Source of the DNA: Legionellales bacterium
Lineage (GTDB): Bacteria > Pseudomonadota > Gammaproteobacteria > Comchoanobacterales > Comchoanobacteraceae
NCBI GenBank assembly: GCA_002722435.1
Contig: PBLX01000007.1
Span: 1 to 35,906 of the forward strand
Direction of reading: 5' to 3'
Length of the DNA stretch: 35,906 nucleotides
Part shown: positions 23,548 to 31,626 of the stretch, piece after piece
Position numbering within the stretch: the stretch's first letter is position 1
Layout of the letters: each line of letters opens with the position of its first letter
Made by a program: the position numbers and the translations under genes
Notes under the pieces: model-generated
Database searches by the model: none
Told to the model about the DNA's origin: nothing
Seen by the model: only the letters and a program-made list of their open reading frames with translations

Positions 23548-26500
23548 TTAAACTGAACTTGCAGCCGCTACGTTTCCGCTTGAAATCTCACCTGTATTCT
23601 TAAGTCTAATTGGAATAAAGATAAACTCTGCTGCTTTTGTAGGTTCAATAGCAATGTCAACATATAGTTCATTACGATCTATTCTATCTGCAGTATTGTT
23701 TGTTTCATCACAAACTACCAAGTAATCAAACACACCTCGCTTTGCAACTAGATCGTTAAGTGTCTGTTCAATCTGTTGCTTTATTTCATCACGAGTTAGT
23801 TTATCATTAGGTTCAAACACAAAGCCTGTTGCAATATCCTGTATCTGACGTCTTAGGAAACTAGTTAAGCGTGCTACATTTATACGATCCAGCGCACTTG
23901 TACTTGCTGCACGAGTCTTGTTGCCATAGTTAAGAATACCACTGCCGTTGAAGAATGCAATTGGATTAATTCTATTTGTGTACAATGTATCTCGTACACT
24001 CTCGCGAACATTATCTGTTACAAATGCACCTGTTGCTGCATTTATAAATCCAATGCTTGCTACGTTATCTACAAGTCCACGACGTGTGCCTGCTGGTGCA
24101 AACCAAGGGAAAGCAATATCATCGCTTCTAGCAAATGTACGAAGCATTGCATGACTTGCTGGAACAACCACTGTGTTTCCGCTTAGATCATTTGTTGTGC
24201 CACCTGGGTAAAACACACCCAAATGTGGATCACTAGTTACTAGTCCATCTTCATTGTTATCAGTTGCACCCGCTGTATTGGTTGCATAGTTTTCAATTGC
24301 AGTGCTGGTTGATGCTAGTCTTAGTGGAGTATCACCTACAACAAACGCTGTTTGACGTCTATCATTGTTTAGACTTACCATATTACTAATAAGTTCTGGA
24401 TATCCAGGTGCTGCAATTACATTATAAATTCTACTGTCCTCACGCAGTGCAGTGCTTGCATCTAGAGCAGATTTCATTCCATTAACAACAATTTCACGTT
24501 GTGCTTTACGTCCAAATGTAGTACCACTTGTTGTTACCCATGCATCCTTTTCTGTAGGAAGTGTTGGATAAACTGTAGTATCACTAAAGTTAGTGCGTGA
24601 GAAATGATCACTTCTAAATTCTTTAACATTGTATGAACTACGACGTGTGTTAAACAATAACATACCGCGAGGATAAATTGTTGGATCTGGACGATCAATA
24701 TCCAAGTAATCACTTGTTAGTAGTGTTTTAGTTGTTGGAATAGTGCCTGTAATTACATCTGTTGTGCCATCTCCCATAAAACGTGCATCTCCAAATAGGA
24801 TGCCGTTTTCTGTGGTTTGGTCTGTCTTATCAATTAAAACAAACTTTGCTTCGCCATCAACAGTTTCGCGTCTGTAAATCTGAGGATAGTTCTCTAGATC
24901 ACTTGTGTCAATCCATAAATCACCATTTACTAGTGCAGTGTCATCGCTCTGTAGTGTTGGTTCTGTTGTGCTAAAGATTACACCATTTGGACTTGTGCTT
25001 GCAAGAGCAAATCCACGTGTGTCAGTAATGTTCTGATATCCTCTCCAAATTGTGCCATCATGTATTAGAATGTCTGCTTCAAATCCACCATGGAACCATT
25101 TAGTATTGTTACTAGGATTACTACTTGGTGCGCTTGTACTTGCAGTATATGTATCCGCAATCCAATTACTTAGGATAATATCGCTGTTGTTTCCTGAGCG
25201 TACTTGCTTTGTAGTAATTGCTGTAGTAATACCTGCATCGTCAAGTGGAGTGCCGCTTGTGTTCTTAAGAACTATAACACCACCTAGGTCATGTTTAATA
25301 ACAATGTTACCTGCACTGTTAATGCTTGCACTAACATTTGCTACATTAGCACCATTAATATCACTAGCCATACTAGCAAGTGTTGTACCACTTAGTACTA
25401 CTGTAACTGCACTACTTAGTGTGGTGCTATTTGCGCTACTTGCTTGGATTGTAAATGTCTCACTTGCTGTAAGTGGATTTGCACTGTCAATAAGTCCTGT
25501 CACTTCAAGGACTCCTGAACTGTAACGTTTAAATAATTTGTATGTTACTGTGTCGTTTTCATTGACATCAAATTGTACATAGAAACTACCAGTAGTAATA
25601 TTCTTACCACCTCCTGTTGCATCCAAATTCTTAAGTGCAGTTTGATCATTTTCATAAGCAGGTGCGCTGCCACTTGTAAACACTGTGCTTGCACTATCAT
25701 ATGTGCTTACGTCTGCTAGGAAGCCACTGTTGCTTGCAGTTGTTTTAATCCAAATACTTCCACTTGGACGTGGGACACTGTCAGTGCTCTTGAATGCTGG
25801 CACTGTGTAGTGTGGATCCTGTGCAATAATTGGTCTTGCAAATGTTCCTGCTGATAAGCCGGCATCTGTTAGTATTGAACCTGTGCCATTTGATAGTACA
25901 ATCTTTCCGTCTGCAACACTATCTACGCCCACTGCACTTGCACTAGCATAGATTTCAATTTTGTTATCATGAACATCCGCTGTAACACCTGTAATACTTG
26001 CATTGTTAATACTTGTCTTAAGTTCAGTAACTGTACTGCCTGACATTGTAACAGTTGTGCCATTTATTACAATAGTATTACCATTTGTAAATCTTGGACT
26101 TGCGACTGTACCTGCAATTGTTGGATGAGAGATAATCCATGAAGCACTGCCTACTAGTACCCAAGCATTTGATCTGTTCTTAAAATAAACAGGGTTACTT
26201 GTGTTGGTTGTCACTATAGCATAATCACCAATAGCACCTATAGATGTTTTAGGAACACCGCCATCTAAATCGTCTGTGCTTGTAATTACAGTAGGAACTT
26301 TATTAGTAAACACTCCTGTGCTTTTATTCCATTCAAATATTCCCCAACGTGTATCCGCGCTAACATCCCACCATACTGTGCCACCTGCAGGTTGTCCTAG
26401 TGGACGGCTAGTGCTACTTACTAGTTCTGCAAGATCAACATCTGCCCGGATAACATATGCTCTATTGCTTACGCCCAATAAACTATATGCCGCCAGTAGA

Positions 26501-26778
26501 CCATATTCATTAAGCTCATAACCGTTGATTGGTGTACCTGCAGTTGTGTTATAGAATGTTGGATTTCCAAATGTTGCTGTAAGTTCTCGCTGACTTCCAA
26601 TTAGGAATGTTTCTCCAGCATTTGCTGATGTAGTACCAGTGGCTGTGCCTGATCCTGTACCACTTGTTTTGTCTTGTGCTGTTGCAATAACGATTGCCGC
26701 TACTGTTCCTGCCGCTGATGGTGCGTAGTTACTTTCGTCAATTACTGTAACTTCTACGCCTGGTGATATTAGTGCCAT
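23548..26778 (-). CDS. 18: Contractile tail sheath protein gp18, enlarged
   Basis: The ends are unmistakable sheath: N-terminal ALISPGVEVTVIDES and the C-terminal block IQDIATGFVFEPNDKLTR, then YLVVCDETNNTADRIDRNEL and PTKAAEFIFIPIRL. At 1076 residues it is far longer than T4 gp18 (659); the extra mass is a central beta-rich region (about 190-700) that should project outward. Within it two segments (about 228-311 and 438-519) read like the flagellin/hook 'IN' motif: VINGTTVTMSGSTVTELKTS then INNASITGV, and later VLSGTTLASMASDINGANVA. The track start at 26802 adds eight residues; the ATG at 26778 has AAGGAA upstream and a late box further up. Confidence 0.95.
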   Translation of the reverse strand: MALISPGVEVTVIDESNYAPSAAGTVAAIVIATAQDKTSGTGSGTATGTTSANAGETFLIGSQRELTATFGNPTFYNTTAGTPINGYELNEYGLLAAYSLLGVSNRAYVIRADVDLAELVSSTSRPLGQPAGGTVWWDVSADTRWGIFEWNKSTGVFTNKVPTVITSTDDLDGGVPKTSIGAIGDYAIVTTNTSNPVYFKNRSNAWVLVGSASWIISHPTIAGTVASPRFTNGNTIVINGTTVTMSGSTVTELKTSINNASITGVTADVHDNKIEIYASASAVGVDSVADGKIVLSNGTGSILTDAGLSAGTFARPIIAQDPHYTVPAFKSTDSVPRPSGSIWIKTTASNSGFLADVSTYDSASTVFTSGSAPAYENDQTALKNLDATGGGKNITTGSFYVQFDVNENDTVTYKLFKRYSSGVLEVTGLIDSANPLTASETFTIQASSANSTTLSSAVTVVLSGTTLASMASDINGANVANVSASINSAGNIVIKHDLGGVIVLKNTSGTPLDDAGITTAITTKQVRSGNNSDIILSNWIADTYTASTSAPSSNPSNNTKWFHGGFEADILIHDGTIWRGYQNITDTRGFALASTSPNGVIFSTTEPTLQSDDTALVNGDLWIDTSDLENYPQIYRRETVDGEAKFVLIDKTDQTTENGILFGDARFMGDGTTDVITGTIPTTKTLLTSDYLDIDRPDPTIYPRGMLLFNTRRSSYNVKEFRSDHFSRTNFSDTTVYPTLPTEKDAWVTTSGTTFGRKAQREIVVNGMKSALDASTALREDSRIYNVIAAPGYPELISNMVSLNNDRRQTAFVVGDTPLRLASTSTAIENYATNTAGATDNNEDGLVTSDPHLGVFYPGGTTNDLSGNTVVVPASHAMLRTFARSDDIAFPWFAPAGTRRGLVDNVASIGFINAATGAFVTDNVRESVRDTLYTNRINPIAFFNGSGILNYGNKTRAASTSALDRINVARLTSFLRRQIQDIATGFVFEPNDKLTRDEIKQQIEQTLNDLVAKRGVFDYLVVCDETNNTADRIDRNELYVDIAIEPTKAAEFIFIPIRLKNTGEISSGNVAAASSV

Positions 26779-26815
26779 TTTTGTGTTCCTTATCTCATAC
26801 AAGATTTGTTATATG

Positions 26816-26824
26816 TTATTTATC
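26816..26824 (-). promoter_or_regulatory. Late promoter box for gp18 (leadered)
   Basis: GATAAATAA on the minus strand, about 38 bases before the ATG at 26778, with AAGGAA between. This placement also argues against the upstream track start at 26802. Confidence 0.75.
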
Positions 26825-26872
26825 CGAACACCCTTAAAATAGTGCTATTTACAAAATCCCTTTAAAGGTATG

Positions 26873-26880
26873 ATTAAATA
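26873..26880 (+). promoter_or_regulatory. Late-type box abutting the zinc protein gene
   Basis: ATTAAATA on the plus strand, 4 bases before the ATG at 26885 and without a Shine-Dalgarno between. It overlaps the first codons of the alternative start at 26870. Confidence 0.4.
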
Positions 26881-26884
26881 CACA

Positions 26885-27217
26885 ATGCAACGCCCTATAT
26901 GTGAACAGTGTGGACAGCGTCCTAAAGCCATTAACTATTACAAGAACAAAAGGCCTTATTTCAGACGCAAGTGTGAACAGTGCTTACGAGATCATAAGCC
27001 TGTAAAACCACTGTGGGTAGATGCAGGATATAAGGTAAAACGTGTGTGTGAAGCGTGTGGATTCAAACCCAGTATTCGCACACAAGTATTAGTATTTTAT
27101 GTTGATGGAAATCTAAAAAATATAAATCATAAGAATCTTAAGACAGTTTGTCTTAATTGTAATGCAGAACTTATTAAAACGGGATGGCGCCGAGGTTCCC
27201 TAACACCTGATGTCTGA
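26885..27217 (+). CDS. Zinc-binding HNH-like small protein
   Basis: Four CxxC pairs in about 110 residues: CEQCGQ, CEQC, CEACGF and CLNC, with basic residues between (KNKRPYFRRK). The last part, VFYVDGNLKN followed by NHKNLKTVCLNC, resembles a degenerate HNH fold in which the DH is D-G and the NLKTVC..C is kept; such small proteins are common near gp18 in marine T4-like phages. DNA binding or nicking is likely; activity is doubtful. The track start at 26870 has AAAGG too close (1 base); the ATG at 26885 is 4 bases after a late-type box, so I prefer it. It ends 44 bases inside the convergent dNMP kinase gene. Confidence 0.6.
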   Translation: MQRPICEQCGQRPKAINYYKNKRPYFRRKCEQCLRDHKPVKPLWVDAGYKVKRVCEACGFKPSIRTQVLVFYVDGNLKNINHKNLKTVCLNCNAELIKTGWRRGSLTPDV

Positions 27218-27791
27218 GATCATTTAGAGTGCTGTCATTATATACTATTTCATCGAATTGATCATTAGTATCAATCCACTTCCATTCGCTTGTATGAACA
27301 TCTTCGTCAGCCATAAAATTGCTGCCTGTAGCATTATCTAAAACTGCCTTACTCCACCATTCAGGATTATCACCGCGTTTGATCATCCATACTTCTCCGC
27401 CTATATCACGAAGCATGTTTTGTTCGTTACGAAAACGTACATCAGGTATCACATAGTTTCCTGGATTTTCTAGTATAGTTTTTTTAAGTAGACTTACCCA
27501 GACTCCATCATAAAATGCATTACGCATACAATCAGTACCAAATAACTGCATAACCAACCTAGGAGTGATCTCCATTTTTGTTTCATTACTCCAAAAGTCG
27601 TCTCGCTGTTCACGCCACTGTCTACTTTCATCTGTGTCTCCTTCAAGTAAATCTCTGTCCCAACCAAAGATTGTGCTTACACCATCTTTAAGTTTGTCAG
27701 CAAAACTTACCTTAGCAAATCCTTGTTCAACGAGAATATCAGCAACAGTGCCTTTACCCACGCCAATAAGACCGCATAATCCTATTACCAT
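27174..27791 (-). CDS. 1: Deoxynucleoside monophosphate kinase (gp1-like)
   Basis: A P-loop nucleotide kinase of 205 residues: GLCGLIGVGKGTVAD gives the Walker A loop, followed by KVSFADKLKDGVSTIFGWD as in phage dNMP kinases, and the mid-protein RLVMQLFGTDCMRN and NYVIPDVRFRNE segments found in T4 gp1 relatives. It phosphorylates dNMPs to dNDPs for phage DNA synthesis in the cytoplasm. GAGG lies 7 bases before the ATG. It lies 14 bases after the gp13-like gene, so it is probably expressed from the same late transcript as well as any early one. Confidence 0.85.
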   Translation of the reverse strand: MVIGLCGLIGVGKGTVADILVEQGFAKVSFADKLKDGVSTIFGWDRDLLEGDTDESRQWREQRDDFWSNETKMEITPRLVMQLFGTDCMRNAFYDGVWVSLLKKTILENPGNYVIPDVRFRNEQNMLRDIGGEVWMIKRGDNPEWWSKAVLDNATGSNFMADEDVHTSEWKWIDTNDQFDEIVYNDSTLNDLRHQVLGNLGAIPF

Positions 27792-27805
27792 TTTTTTCCT
27801 CTTTA

Positions 27806-28561
27806 TTAGCCTATTATAAATGCAAGTGGATCAGAACCATCAACATAGTTGCGTAGTTCTTCATCGAGTTTATCTAGTTCAACTTGTGCTTCTGCTTTTA
27901 GTGCATCACCGTTAAGACTTGTTCCGCCTTGTGGTCCTGCAATAGTAGTAAATTTGCCTCTTGCTTCACCTAGTGTATACTTAGCAAGTGCTAGTGCATA
28001 ATCCTGAATCCAGGGTCCAGCGTGTCTGTCCTGTAGTAATCTACTTTCGGGACGTAGATTGTAGGTGTGAAGTATTACAACTTCTCCGCTTGCACTAAAT
28101 TTGCGTAGAAGTGTAATCTTTTTAGTAACAGGATTAAATTCAAAGTTTATAAATCCGCCAAACAATCTAGCACTTAGTTCTTGATACTGATAGTACATTT
28201 CGTATGTTGCCATACCTCCCATGCGTCCACTTTGTAACAGATATGTATTCTGAAAAGCGGCTTCGAAAGGTTCAAACTGTGTACCAGTTTCCGTACCACC
28301 GCTACCTACACTGCGTCTAAATACTTGGCGTACTTCTTCGATCTCGTCAGGAAGTGTATACTCCTGTTGTTCTTTTACAACACTAAGAAATACATGTGAA
28401 CTTTCGTATGCATTCATACTACGCTGTCTAAAACGTTTAATACTCTTATCAATACTATTATCATAGTGTTCCGGATCAAGTTCAACATCTACCATACCAT
28501 CGCCCAAGCGATAGCGGATATAGTCTACTGTGTCTGATCTTAAACCTGCTAGTGTTGCCAT
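27806..28561 (-). CDS. 13: Neck protein gp13-like
   Basis: A 251-residue head-to-tail connector protein: helical N-terminus (LRSDTVDYIRYRLGDG, YDNSIDKSIKRFRQRS) then a beta part (FLSVVKEQQEYTLPDEI, EEVRQVFRRSVG, FNPVTKKITLLRKF) and a C-terminal helix bundle (PWIQDYALALAKYTLGEARGK). This is the arrangement of T4 gp13 / connector completion proteins. The gp14 neck gene is 2 kb away on the other strand. The ATG is preceded by AAGGAT and a late box. Its family placement is from overall pattern, not from a single motif. Confidence 0.7.
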   Translation of the reverse strand: MATLAGLRSDTVDYIRYRLGDGMVDVELDPEHYDNSIDKSIKRFRQRSMNAYESSHVFLSVVKEQQEYTLPDEIEEVRQVFRRSVGSGGTETGTQFEPFEAAFQNTYLLQSGRMGGMATYEMYYQYQELSARLFGGFINFEFNPVTKKITLLRKFSASGEVVILHTYNLRPESRLLQDRHAGPWIQDYALALAKYTLGEARGKFTTIAGPQGGTSLNGDALKAEAQVELDKLDEELRNYVDGSDPLAFIIG

Positions 28562-28582
28562 AGTGTATCCTTATCTATACAC

Positions 28583-28591
28583 TATTTATTA
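28583..28591 (-). promoter_or_regulatory. Late promoter box for gp13 (leadered)
   Basis: TAATAAATA on the minus strand, about 22 bases before the ATG at 28561 with AAGGAT between. Its TAA is the stop codon of the upstream 379-residue protein. Confidence 0.75.
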
Positions 28592-29728
28592 CTTTACTGC
28601 TTTAAGGATAACAGTATCATTATTAATACGCCCGTTCATCTTTGTTTCAACTGCTACAATGTTGTCCATAAACTTACGCAGAGCTACTTTGCCTGATTTA
28701 TTGAACTCCCTAAGTTGTTCTTCAGGCTTGCGTAGTGTTTTTGCAACACTTTGTTTTGGATTAAAGAACTGTAGTGTGGTTCCTTTTACTTGCAGTGTGC
28801 AATTATCGTCTGCAACGTACTTTCCAATTTTGCGTGTTTTTATATTAAACACCCAAACTTCTGTTGCATCAATAATATCTGCTGGATTTATGCTTGCTAC
28901 TTTATACTTTTCGTCGGATTTGCAATACTTTATTTTTGCAACTAATTTATCTGCACTCTTAGGCTTTGGTGTTCTAGTCTTGCGTGTTGCTTTACTTTCT
29001 GCTGTAACTAGATCACATGCACCGACTATGCCTGCAAATAGTTCTACAGCCTTCTTAACATCTGACTTATCGAGATGTGCATATGCTTCTCGGAGATCTT
29101 CTTCCTGTTCTCGAGCAGGTTGTTGTAGCATTTTGTATTCTGCTAGTATGCCTTCATAGAACGCACGAATATGCCTAGCATGTGCTTGATTTACATTCTT
29201 AGAACGGAAAAATTTTACTGCATCAAACTTTTTAAACTTAGCAGGATTATCAATAAAGGTATCAACTACTTCTTCAATCTCTGCTATAATGTTGCCGCTT
29301 GCTTCTTTTATACGTTCCTGAATACTAGGTACATATGCATTTTTTACTTTTGCTTTTTCTTCTGCTTTTACTTCAGCAATAATAGTTTTACCTTTTTCAG
29401 CAAGACGATCAACAAAGAAGCCCTGCATCCAGTTAACACTATCGTCAGGCACTAGATCTGCTTTGTCATTATTCATGTAATGACAGAACGCTGCAACATG
29501 GCTATATGTTATAGCACTGTCAGTGTTTTTAAATATAGCCTGTTGTGTGGCTTTATCATATTTCTTTTTTACATATGCTTTAATAATAGGCAAGTATTCT
29601 TTCTTGTCTACTTCAAAGTGAAAGAAGTCCTTAGCACGTTTATAGTTATCAAGAGGAGCAGCACCTGTGCCAGTAGTCTTACGTCTAGCACGAGGTGCCT
29701 TTTTACGTTTACGAGTTGTCAATGCCAC
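28589..29728 (-). CDS. Conserved hypothetical protein with basic N-terminus
   Basis: I do not recognise the fold. The N-terminus is very basic (TTRKRKKAPRARRKTTG), then a charged helical middle (KEYLPIIKAYVKKKYDKATQ; IIAEIEEVVDTFIDNPAKF; a 'KATRKTRTPKPKSADKL' linker) and a compact C-terminal domain (EVWVFNIKTRKIGKYV, TTLQFFNPKQSVAKTLRKPE, NGRINNDTVIL). The last part reads like a conserved marine T4-like protein of unknown function; basic tails suggest nucleic acid binding. The track start (29758) is TTG; an ATG is at 29752, but the GTG at 29728 has AAGGA at 8 bases and gives the smallest overlap (20 bases), so I use it. Start uncertain. Confidence 0.6.
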   Translation of the reverse strand: MALTTRKRKKAPRARRKTTGTGAAPLDNYKRAKDFFHFEVDKKEYLPIIKAYVKKKYDKATQQAIFKNTDSAITYSHVAAFCHYMNNDKADLVPDDSVNWMQGFFVDRLAEKGKTIIAEVKAEEKAKVKNAYVPSIQERIKEASGNIIAEIEEVVDTFIDNPAKFKKFDAVKFFRSKNVNQAHARHIRAFYEGILAEYKMLQQPAREQEEDLREAYAHLDKSDVKKAVELFAGIVGACDLVTAESKATRKTRTPKPKSADKLVAKIKYCKSDEKYKVASINPADIIDATEVWVFNIKTRKIGKYVADDNCTLQVKGTTLQFFNPKQSVAKTLRKPEEQLREFNKSGKVALRKFMDNIVAVETKMNGRINNDTVILKAVK

Positions 29729-29891
29729 GGGCAAATTCCTTTTCCATTTCATGTTCAAATGTAGTTACATCAATTTTCTTTTTTAGGATAACTTGATCTA
29801 ATAAACTTACAATAGTTTCTTTGTTACAACCTGTATCAACAGCATTTCTAACTACTGTTAGCAATTCAATATCTCTTAGTGTTTCGTCCAT
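29709..29891 (-). CDS. Small helical hypothetical protein
   Basis: A 60-residue, mostly helical, slightly acidic product (ELLTVVRNAVDTGCNKETIV then LLDQVILKKKIDVTTFEHEM). No family recognised. Its ATG overlaps the upstream stop as TAATG and AAAGG lies 7 bases before it. It is the second gene of a three-gene unit that starts at the sigma-70-type promoter near 30150, and its end overlaps the next gene by 20 bases. Confidence 0.65.
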   Translation of the reverse strand: MDETLRDIELLTVVRNAVDTGCNKETIVSLLDQVILKKKIDVTTFEHEMEKEFARGIDNS

Positions 29892-30118
29892 TACGCAACC
29901 TTTCCGTTTACATAGTATTCACTAAGCATTAAACGTGCTTGACGAAGTCTGCTTTCCAAATGCTTAATTACTTTTTCATTAGGCTTAGGCCGAGCAACCT
30001 CTTCCATCAACCAGTGTGGAATAACACGCAACATACGACTAATACTTTCGATCTGTTTATCTGCAGGCATTCCTTTAATAAACTTTCTGTACTGTGCGTT
30101 ACTAAGTGGCTTACTCAT
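29891..30118 (-). CDS. Small helical hypothetical protein, first gene of an early-type unit
   Basis: A 75-residue basic helical protein (RKFIKGMPADKQIESISRML, then VIKHLESRLRQARLMLSEYY). No family recognised. AAGGAG lies 6 bases before the ATG, and a TTGACA-16-TATCTT promoter lies about 25 bases upstream of that, so this gene heads an early-type operon with the 60-residue and 379-residue proteins. Confidence 0.7.
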   Translation of the reverse strand: MSKPLSNAQYRKFIKGMPADKQIESISRMLRVIPHWLMEEVARPKPNEKVIKHLESRLRQARLMLSEYYVNGKVA

Positions 30119-30148
30119 CTATCTCTCCTTAACTAAAACTTACTATTA

Positions 30149-30176
30149 AAGATAACATATATTATAGATGTGTCAA
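30149..30176 (-). promoter_or_regulatory. Sigma-70-type promoter for the 30118 unit
   Basis: On the minus strand TTGACA (30176-30171), 16-base spacer, TATCTT (30154-30149). The -35 contains the TGA stop of the upstream Smr gene. A TATAAT also occurs within the spacer but is too close to the -35 to pair with it. Confidence 0.6.
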
Positions 30177-30400
30177 CCTTTTTTTAATGATATTTTGTAA
30201 CTTCCTGGATTATGTGGTGCATTTGTCCATGTTTTTATGTGTGGATGTTGCGCACACCATACACCGAATTCCTGCATAATTGCACCCTGCCCTGTAACAA
30301 CCACTATAGTTTTTTGCTTGGCATAGAAAGCATCAGTGATTCTAGTATTGAATATTCGCCAGGCAGTATGCACTGAATGTCCGTGTAGATCTAGTTTCAT
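30173..30400 (-). CDS. Stand-alone Smr-domain protein
   Basis: The 75 residues form one Smr (small MutS-related) domain: KLDLHGHSVHTAW at the N-terminus, a middle strand IVVVTGQGAIM (the vTGxG loop), and a C-terminal NPGSYKISLKKG. Smr domains nick or bind nucleic acids in MutS2 and RNA-processing proteins; here no other domain is present. The HGH and TGxG landmarks are intact. It is transcribed divergently from gp14. A perfect TATAAATA lies 5 bases before the ATG and no Shine-Dalgarno exists, so a leaderless late mRNA is possible. Confidence 0.8.
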   Translation of the reverse strand: MKLDLHGHSVHTAWRIFNTRITDAFYAKQKTIVVVTGQGAIMQEFGVWCAQHPHIKTWTNAPHNPGSYKISLKKG

Positions 30401-30405
30401 TGAGT

Positions 30406-30413
30406 TATTTATA
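30406..30413 (-). promoter_or_regulatory. Perfect T4-type late box abutting the Smr gene
   Basis: TATAAATA on the minus strand, identical to the T4 late consensus, ending 5 bases before the Smr ATG. It lies back-to-back with the divergent late box for gp14. Confidence 0.65.
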
Positions 30414-30416
30414 GGC

Positions 30417-30424
30417 GATAAATA
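30417..30424 (+). promoter_or_regulatory. Late promoter box for gp14 (leadered)
   Basis: GATAAATA on the plus strand, 20 bases before the gp14 ATG at 30445, with AAGGAA in between. It is separated from the opposing Smr box by only 3 bases. Confidence 0.75.
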
Positions 30425-30444
30425 CTACGCAATAAGGAACAAAC

Positions 30445-31626
30445 ATGCCAAGAATATCATTATGGAAAGACGGTGCTCACACCAACGATTATAGATTCTT
30501 TGATAGAAGAATCAAAGAAATGTTTACCATTGGTGGGACTGGTATTAATGTTCACAAGTATCTAGGTATAGCAGGACAGGGACAAAGTGATGACCCTAGT
30601 CAACCAAATTATACAGAGCCTGATATACTGGGTATTCAGGATTTTCTATTTTTGGAAAACAGGGATCGTATATATGATCAGGATGTATATAACCTACGTG
30701 GTATATACAGTGTAAGCGATACAGATTTCGATCTATCACAGTTTGGTTTATTCCTTGCAAATGATACGCTGTTCATTACATTTCACGAAAACGATATGGT
30801 TAACAATCTAGGTCGAAAATTAATGAGCGGTGATGTAATTGAACTACCACATTTGACAGACTTTAGCGCACTGGATGAGAGTGTAGAACTAAGCCTTAAA
30901 CGTTACTATGTTGTACAGGAAGGTTCACGCCCTAGTGAAGGCTTTACACCAACTTGGTGGAGTCATCTATGGCGTGTAAAGTGTACACCACTAGTAGACA
31001 GTCAAGAATACAATGACATCCTTAATATCATACAAGAGGATGCAGATGGAAATGAGACTACAAGCACTCTAAGAGATCTACTAAGTACATACCAGAAAGA
31101 ACTGGAAATATCCAATAAGGTTGTGGAGGCGGCTGAAGCAGAAGTCCCAGAGAGCGGATATAAAACAGATCAATTCTACATTGTACCTACAGATCCAACA
31201 GGAAATCCTTTAGAGCCCAAGGGTATAAATGCTGATGACACTGTTGTAAACGCAGATAACACAGACGCTAGTGCTGATATGCGTAGGATAACACCTACAA
31301 ACAGCAATGCATATAGCGGTTATCTAGTAGGTGATGGACTTCCACCAAATGGTGAAAACGTTACTATGGGCACAAGTTTTCCCACTGATGCACAAGAAGG
31401 GGATTATGTGTTGCGTTTAGATTTCTTACCCAATAGATTATTTAGATATAGTGGTACACGTTTTATAAAAGTAGAAGATGATGTCCGTAGTAAACTAACA
31501 CCTGGAACAGGAAACACACAACGTGATAAATTTATTAATAATACTGCAACATTCACTGCAGATGATAACACAACTGCACAAAGCAGACAGTCACTTAGTG
31601 ATGCACTTAAACCGCAGGAAGATTAA
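30445..31626 (+). CDS. 14: Neck protein gp14
   Basis: The N-terminal 200 residues follow the marine T4-like gp14 pattern: PRISLWKDG, a DRRIKEMFTIGGTGINVHKY stretch, LRGIYSVSDTDFDLSQFGLF, the FITFHENDM strand, GDVIELPHL and YYVVQEGSRPSEGFTPTWWS. T4 gp14 is 256 residues; this one has 393, the extra part (about 205-393) being linker-like and charged. gp14 joins the portal/connector to the tail with gp13. AAGGAA precedes the ATG. Its stop overlaps the ATG of the small membrane peptide as TAATG. Confidence 0.82.
   Translation: MPRISLWKDGAHTNDYRFFDRRIKEMFTIGGTGINVHKYLGIAGQGQSDDPSQPNYTEPDILGIQDFLFLENRDRIYDQDVYNLRGIYSVSDTDFDLSQFGLFLANDTLFITFHENDMVNNLGRKLMSGDVIELPHLTDFSALDESVELSLKRYYVVQEGSRPSEGFTPTWWSHLWRVKCTPLVDSQEYNDILNIIQEDADGNETTSTLRDLLSTYQKELEISNKVVEAAEAEVPESGYKTDQFYIVPTDPTGNPLEPKGINADDTVVNADNTDASADMRRITPTNSNAYSGYLVGDGLPPNGENVTMGTSFPTDAQEGDYVLRLDFLPNRLFRYSGTRFIKVEDDVRSKLTPGTGNTQRDKFINNTATFTADDNTTAQSRQSLSDALKPQED

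Noticed and set aside
24885-24925. TTGACA-17-TATCCT on the minus strand within gp18
   Set aside because: Inside a long late gene, with a poor -10 and no downstream gene start; likely chance.
26779-26802. Eight-residue N-terminal extension of gp18 (MYEIRNTK)
   Set aside because: The extension overlaps the leader; AAGGAA and the usual ALISPG start favour 26778.
28530-29159. 209-residue plus-strand ORF opposite the gp13-like and 379-residue genes
   Set aside because: Crosses two real minus-strand genes and their late promoter; no ribosome site or recognisable domain.
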